From Zancudomyces culisetae (lineage: Eukaryota > Kickxellomycota > Harpellomycetes > Harpellales > Legeriomycetaceae): a stretch of 11,755 nt of DNA. The notes below the pieces were generated by a model. The model ran no database searches, had not been told where the DNA came from, and worked only from the letters and a program-made list of their open reading frames with translations. Both the position numbers and the translations under genes were made by a program. This document shows positions 8,858 to 11,755 of this stretch, in pieces. Positions within the stretch are counted from its first letter, which is position 1; the number at the start of each line of letters is the position of its first letter. The stretch spans positions 1 to 11,755 of the forward strand of contig LSSK01001087.1 in the NCBI GenBank assembly GCA_001969505.1, in the 5' to 3' direction.

Positions 8858-9409
8858 ATATAAAAGTAGCATCTCTGAAAATAAGTGTAGACTTGAACCT
8901 ATTTACTTTTCATCTATCATTACTATATATTTTCAGTACTATTTGATACATTACCGCTTGAAAATGAACAAAAACAAGCGATGAGATGAAATGAATTTTG
9001 TTTCAACAATTAAAAAGCTACTGCAACACACTTGAACTATTATATTTTATCTAACTAATTATATAGAGAAACATACTCTATAATTTATTTGTATATTCAC
9101 TATAGGTTAATAAAACATTTATTATAATCCATCTTAAACTTTGGAATATCTTGACACCGTTTATTTAAGCGTGATTCTCACATACTGTAATAATGTGTTT
9201 CGCACGTAAAGGCCTCCTATCATATAGGACCAATGATTATTCTTGTTCGAGCTACAGATAATAATAATAAGACTATTTTATACTTTGCTACTATACGACA
9301 ACAAGTATGTAGTTTAACCATTACAGATAAACCGCAATCTATTTAGTCTGGTCATTTCAAGCTGGGTTCAACTAGGTCATCAAACAACAAATAAGCGTGT
9401 CAACAACAA

Positions 9410-9432
9410 GGTTTAACCTATCGGTATAAACC
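9410..9432. repeat. Small hairpin
   Basis: The arms GGTTTAACC (9410-9418) and GGTATAAACC (9423-9432) pair with a single bulged base around a 4-nt loop. It is compact enough to fold in RNA, but no flanking gene gives it a role; it may be chance. Confidence 0.5.
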
Positions 9433-9867
9433 AGGCGTATAGCAATATAAAAGTATTAACGAATGAGTAGAGGTTATGGGAGGCGAAGTGACGGTTCAAA
9501 AAACATTTCAAAGGGTAGCACTATATAAAATAAAAGTGTAGTTCAATTTCAAATAAATGACAATTTTAAGGGTTAAAATGAATATCACTTCCAAAAACTA
9601 GTGCAAAAAAAAAATGTAATACACGATTTAAATGTATTATAATATCGCTTTATGTGAACAAAATTCTACAATGTATAATGTTGATATGTAAGGTAAAGAA
9701 AATAAAGATTAGTTGCTCCAATTCATGTATCTTAACACTAATTTTTTTGAGTAAATATAAAAACTAGGAATCTTTTAAAAATAAATTTTAGCATTACATC
9801 TGTGTCTATATTTGCTCTAAAAAAATACTATAAAGCCAAGTTATCATGACTACATAATGGTCATTAT

Positions 9868-9891
9868 AAAAAATAAAATAAAATAAAATAA
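9868..9891. repeat. AAAAT/TAAAA pentanucleotide run
   Basis: A short tandem run of the AAAAT pentamer (about four units) is followed by AATAAG. It is a simple low-complexity repeat. Confidence 0.75.
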
Positions 9892-10185
9892 TAAGAGTAA
9901 TAAAGTACATACAGGTGGTGGTACGAATGTATGATCAGTTATTGGGTTCAGCCTGTGCATTTTTAGGATTTTGTATTTACATCTTTTCATTTCTAGTGCT
10001 TTTTATTAAAGAGCCGTTCAAACTGATTACATTATTAGAGTAAAAAAAAGTTGTAAAATAATAGGTTACAAATCACGGATATGCTATTAAAGTACAAAAT
10101 TTTAATCTCACAATAATAATACCAACTAGAATCCAAATCTCTCATCCATAATACATGAGTTGTCAACAGATTGTCAGAATCCAGG

Positions 10186-10215
10186 TATAAATACGCGAGC
10201 AAATATATGCGCGAG
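10186..10215 (+). promoter_or_regulatory. TATA-like element beside a paired CGCGAG motif
   Basis: TATAAATA (10186-10193) is followed at once by CGCGAG (10194-10199), and again by CGCGAG (10210-10215), 16 bp apart start to start. This is a dense cluster of CpG in DNA that otherwise has few. A direct pair of TTGTCA (10160 and 10171) lies just upstream. It looks like a core promoter with repeated sites, but no gene of useful length follows; it could serve a non-coding or decayed transcript. Confidence 0.3.
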
Positions 10216-10462
10216 TGTGGTACTTATAATCAACCACTATTTATTATATAAAATCAAATTAGAAAAAAAATTAGGCTAAATAAATTTTATAATTTATGAC
10301 AAGCGGTGTTACAAAGAGATTAGAAACTGTTTGAGGTCCCAAAAGTAGGTAAAAATAATGTTCTTATTATTATAGTATAATTCTTTAATTGAATTTCGTT
10401 ATATAATTACTTTCATGTGTGTAAATGCCATATCATTTGATTAAAAATTATTTCATATATGT

Positions 10463-10484
10463 CCCAATATAATATATTATTGGG
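10463..10484. repeat. AT-centred stem-loop with 7-bp arms
   Basis: CCCAATA (10463-10469) and TATTGGG (10478-10484) are exact reverse complements around an 8-nt AT-only centre. It lies about 200 bp before the retroelement debris and has no assigned function. Confidence 0.6.
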
Positions 10485-10665
10485 GTTATACAGAATATTA
10501 AATTTAAACAAGAGCTAGTTTTAGTAACAATGTCTGAACCTTAATTTAATTTTTATGTGTCAAACATTATAATTTTACTATAATCTTTATTACTTTTATA
10601 GTTGAATAGGTTAAGTCATAATAATTTCTATTAGTATCCTAATATATATAACTTATGGTATATAA

Positions 10666-10842
10666 TGTATATATAATTCGCCCGGAGTAAAATTATTGAA
10701 ACCGAAAAAATCCGAGTGTGAAGTAATAAACCAAATTATAGCAAAAAAACAAATACCAATTTCTGATCTTCCAAGCAGAGTTAAAATTATTGTCCTTAGA
10801 CTGGAAAAACAGGAGAAATTACTATCAGAACAACGTGATTAG
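10666..10842 (+). pseudogene. Coding-like fragment without a start codon
   Basis: A plus-strand frame stays open for 58 codons, from a stop at 10663-10665 to TAG at 10840-10842, and reads like real protein: Lys-rich at first, then IPISDLPSRVKIIVLRLEKQ and EKLLSEQRD, which should form a helix. There is no ATG. The same frame continues past the stop for another 36 codons (to about 10953). I do not recognise the family. Lying beside gypsy integrase debris, it could be a broken piece of a retroelement Gag-type protein on the opposite strand, an exon of a host gene, or chance. Confidence 0.25.
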
Positions 10843-10968
10843 CTCCTCCATAGATCTAGCACAACCAGAGATATTGAAAAAGTCATTTTGAACGATAGGA
10901 CTAGCCCCAGGAGCCATTTGAGCCTCCCAAAGAGGATCTGTCTCATTTAATTAAACTAATAGAAACAC

Positions 10969-11250
10969 TTATATACCCATATGGTTTAACATTAATTTTT
11001 TGATATTTGATTCAATTGAATTCTACTATGAAACATAAAGTTTCCCAACTAAATAAATTAATTTTCTGACAGCTCAATTGTCTTGATTGAATGTGATCTA
11101 GACCTTAATTTTGTTATAAGGTTGATTTACTCTTTCAGCTTGACCGTTAGATGCTGGGTGATAGGCCGAAGTCATATTTGATTTTATCTTAAGAATTTCG
11201 GTCAAGGATTTCAAGAATGCTGACCTAAATTGTGGGCCACTGTCATGATC
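10969..11250 (-). pseudogene. Decayed Ty3/gypsy integrase fragment
   Basis: Read on the minus strand from 11250, the sequence encodes the second half of a retroviral-type integrase core. DHDSGPQF is followed by TSAYHPASNGQAERVN, the hallmark of Ty3/gypsy (Metaviridae) elements. The catalytic Asp (codon 11244-11242) and Glu (codon 11136-11134) keep the classic D-35-E spacing. Decay then shows: in-frame stops at 11098-11100 and 11074-11076 (the latter where the family has Trp in a QDNW-like stretch, fitting a TGG to TGA change), a double stop at 11023-11028, and another at 10969-10971 after NHMGI. Family-like traces such as NSIES and MLNHMGI persist between them. The first catalytic Asp, reverse transcriptase and protease are absent. 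Homology stops abruptly at 11250, next to a strong foldback. Downstream, resemblance fades by about 10960. Confidence 0.85.
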
Positions 11251-11256
11251 CTTTCA

Positions 11257-11303
11257 TAACATTATTGCTATTTTTAATATGTTATTAAAAATAGCAAATG
11301 TTA
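11257..11303. repeat. 47-bp foldback (15-bp perfect arms, extended to 21 bp)
   Basis: TTGCTATTTTTAATA (11265-11279) and its exact reverse complement (11283-11297) flank a 3-nt loop. Beyond a 2-nt bulge (11263-11264) the outer parts TAACAT (11257-11262) and ATGTTA (11298-11303) also pair. It begins 6 bp after the integrase homology ends. A second short palindrome, TGTTAAT-ctt-ATTAACA (11299-11315), overlaps its right edge. Confidence 0.9.
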
Positions 11304-11653
11304 ATCTTATTAACATTTTCTCCGCGTTAATTCTTAATCAATAAATAAATAATTATGGAGTAATTATTAATATTTTATATAATTTGGGGTAATAACATTT
11401 TAATAATAATGTATCCGTAATGTTCAATTCATATATGATAAGTTAAAATTAATAAAACTGTACATTATAAAGTATTTAAGACTCTATAATTATTATAGTT
11501 CAAGGCTATAAATCTTTTGTAAACTTTAGAAATAAAAAGATTTTATATCTTATTGTTAATTTTGTATAATAATAATAATAGTCATAGTTAATGAATATAG
11601 TACTTACTGTCAAGTCCTGACATTATTTTATTGCTACTACACTACCTACTATT
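11299..11653 (+). mobile_element. Possible LTR and/or leader of a plus-strand element
   Basis: Very AT-rich, non-coding stretch between the foldback and the ATG at 11654. It opens with TGTTAATCTTATTAACA, and a TG start with a short terminal palindrome is common for gypsy LTRs. Inside are TATA-like strings near 11466 and an AATAAA near 11531, the order expected of an LTR (promoter, then poly(A) signal). A (TAA)n run lies near 11567-11580. I cannot see a clear 3' boundary, tRNA primer-binding site or target-site duplication, and the matching second LTR would lie outside the window. The call is inference from position and composition. Confidence 0.25.
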
Positions 11654-11755
11654 ATGTCAAATAAATACCGTGAACTGTTAGCCGAATATCAAAGGCTTAA
11701 AGAAGAAAACGAGCGATTGAAATCCCAACAATCTGCTCCACCAGATCCGCCAGCA
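11654..11755 (+). CDS. 5' end of a coiled-coil protein, possibly a retroelement Gag (partial)
   Basis: An open frame starts at ATG 11654 and runs off the window after 34 codons. Residues 5-24 (RELLAEYQRLKEENERLK) have leucines in heptad-like spacing and make a convincing coiled coil; a Pro-rich stretch (SAPPDPP) follows. Ty3/gypsy Gag proteins often begin with a short coiled coil and a Pro-rich linker, and the neighbouring DNA holds gypsy debris, so a newer retroelement inserted into the older one is a reasonable reading. A host gene, for example one with a leucine zipper, is the alternative. No nucleocapsid zinc knuckle or protease can be checked in the visible part. Confidence 0.45.
   Translation, partial: MSNKYRELLAEYQRLKEENERLKSQQSAPPDPPA

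Larger units (their letters stand above)
8072..10665. other. Gene-free AT-rich stretch (about 2.6 kb)
   Basis: No open frame of useful length, recognisable protein remnant or tRNA is seen on either strand. The part next to 8072 should hold the receptor promoter. What stands out are inverted repeats (8796-8857, 9410-9432, 10463-10484), a short AAAAT-type pentamer run at about 9868-9891, two copies of AATATAAAAGTA (near 8857 and 9445), and a TATA-like element beside a CpG-rich pocket at 10186-10215. It could be decayed transposon sequence, a non-coding transcript locus or plain intergenic DNA. Confidence 0.55.

Overview
This looks like AT-rich eukaryotic nuclear DNA, most likely from an early-diverging (zygomycete-grade) fungus. 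The two clear housekeeping genes are eukaryotic, and one carries a short GT-AG spliceosomal intron. A seven-transmembrane receptor resembles fungal Git3/cAMP-receptor-like proteins, and there is Ty3/gypsy retroelement debris. Nothing bacterial is seen: no Shine-Dalgarno sites, operons or CRISPR. The fungal placement rests on protein resemblance and intron style only; genus is not resolvable by eye.

Layout. 1-1181: no convincing gene, but a (GTGAAA)6 and a (TATAG)4 microsatellite. 1182-2615 (+): intronless TRM1, the tRNA guanine-26 N2-dimethyltransferase. 2866-3048 (+): a possible 60-residue Lys/Gln-rich protein whose 3' end overlaps the next gene. 3031-5712 (-): XPF/Rad1/ERCC4, the catalytic subunit of the structure-specific repair endonuclease, with one 159-nt phase-2 intron (5285-5443) that I placed by matching the protein across it; the joined protein is 840 residues. 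5713-6904: intergenic. 6905-8071 (-): a 388-residue 7TM receptor-like protein with a Ser-Asp repeat in its cytoplasmic tail. 8072-10665: about 2.6 kb without a gene, holding several inverted repeats and a promoter-like pocket. 10666-11755: retroelement territory, with a decayed Ty3/gypsy integrase fragment on the minus strand, a strong 47-bp foldback where its homology stops, a stretch that could be an LTR or leader, and the first 34 codons of a plus-strand coiled-coil protein running off the window end.

The genes do not form a pathway. tRNA modification, nucleotide-excision/recombination repair and signalling simply lie side by side, as is usual in fungi. I find no convincing new multi-gene system. 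The items most worth checking are the retroelement junction with its foldback, the stem-loop inside the XPF intron, the overlapping small ORF, and the inverted repeat at 8796-8857.
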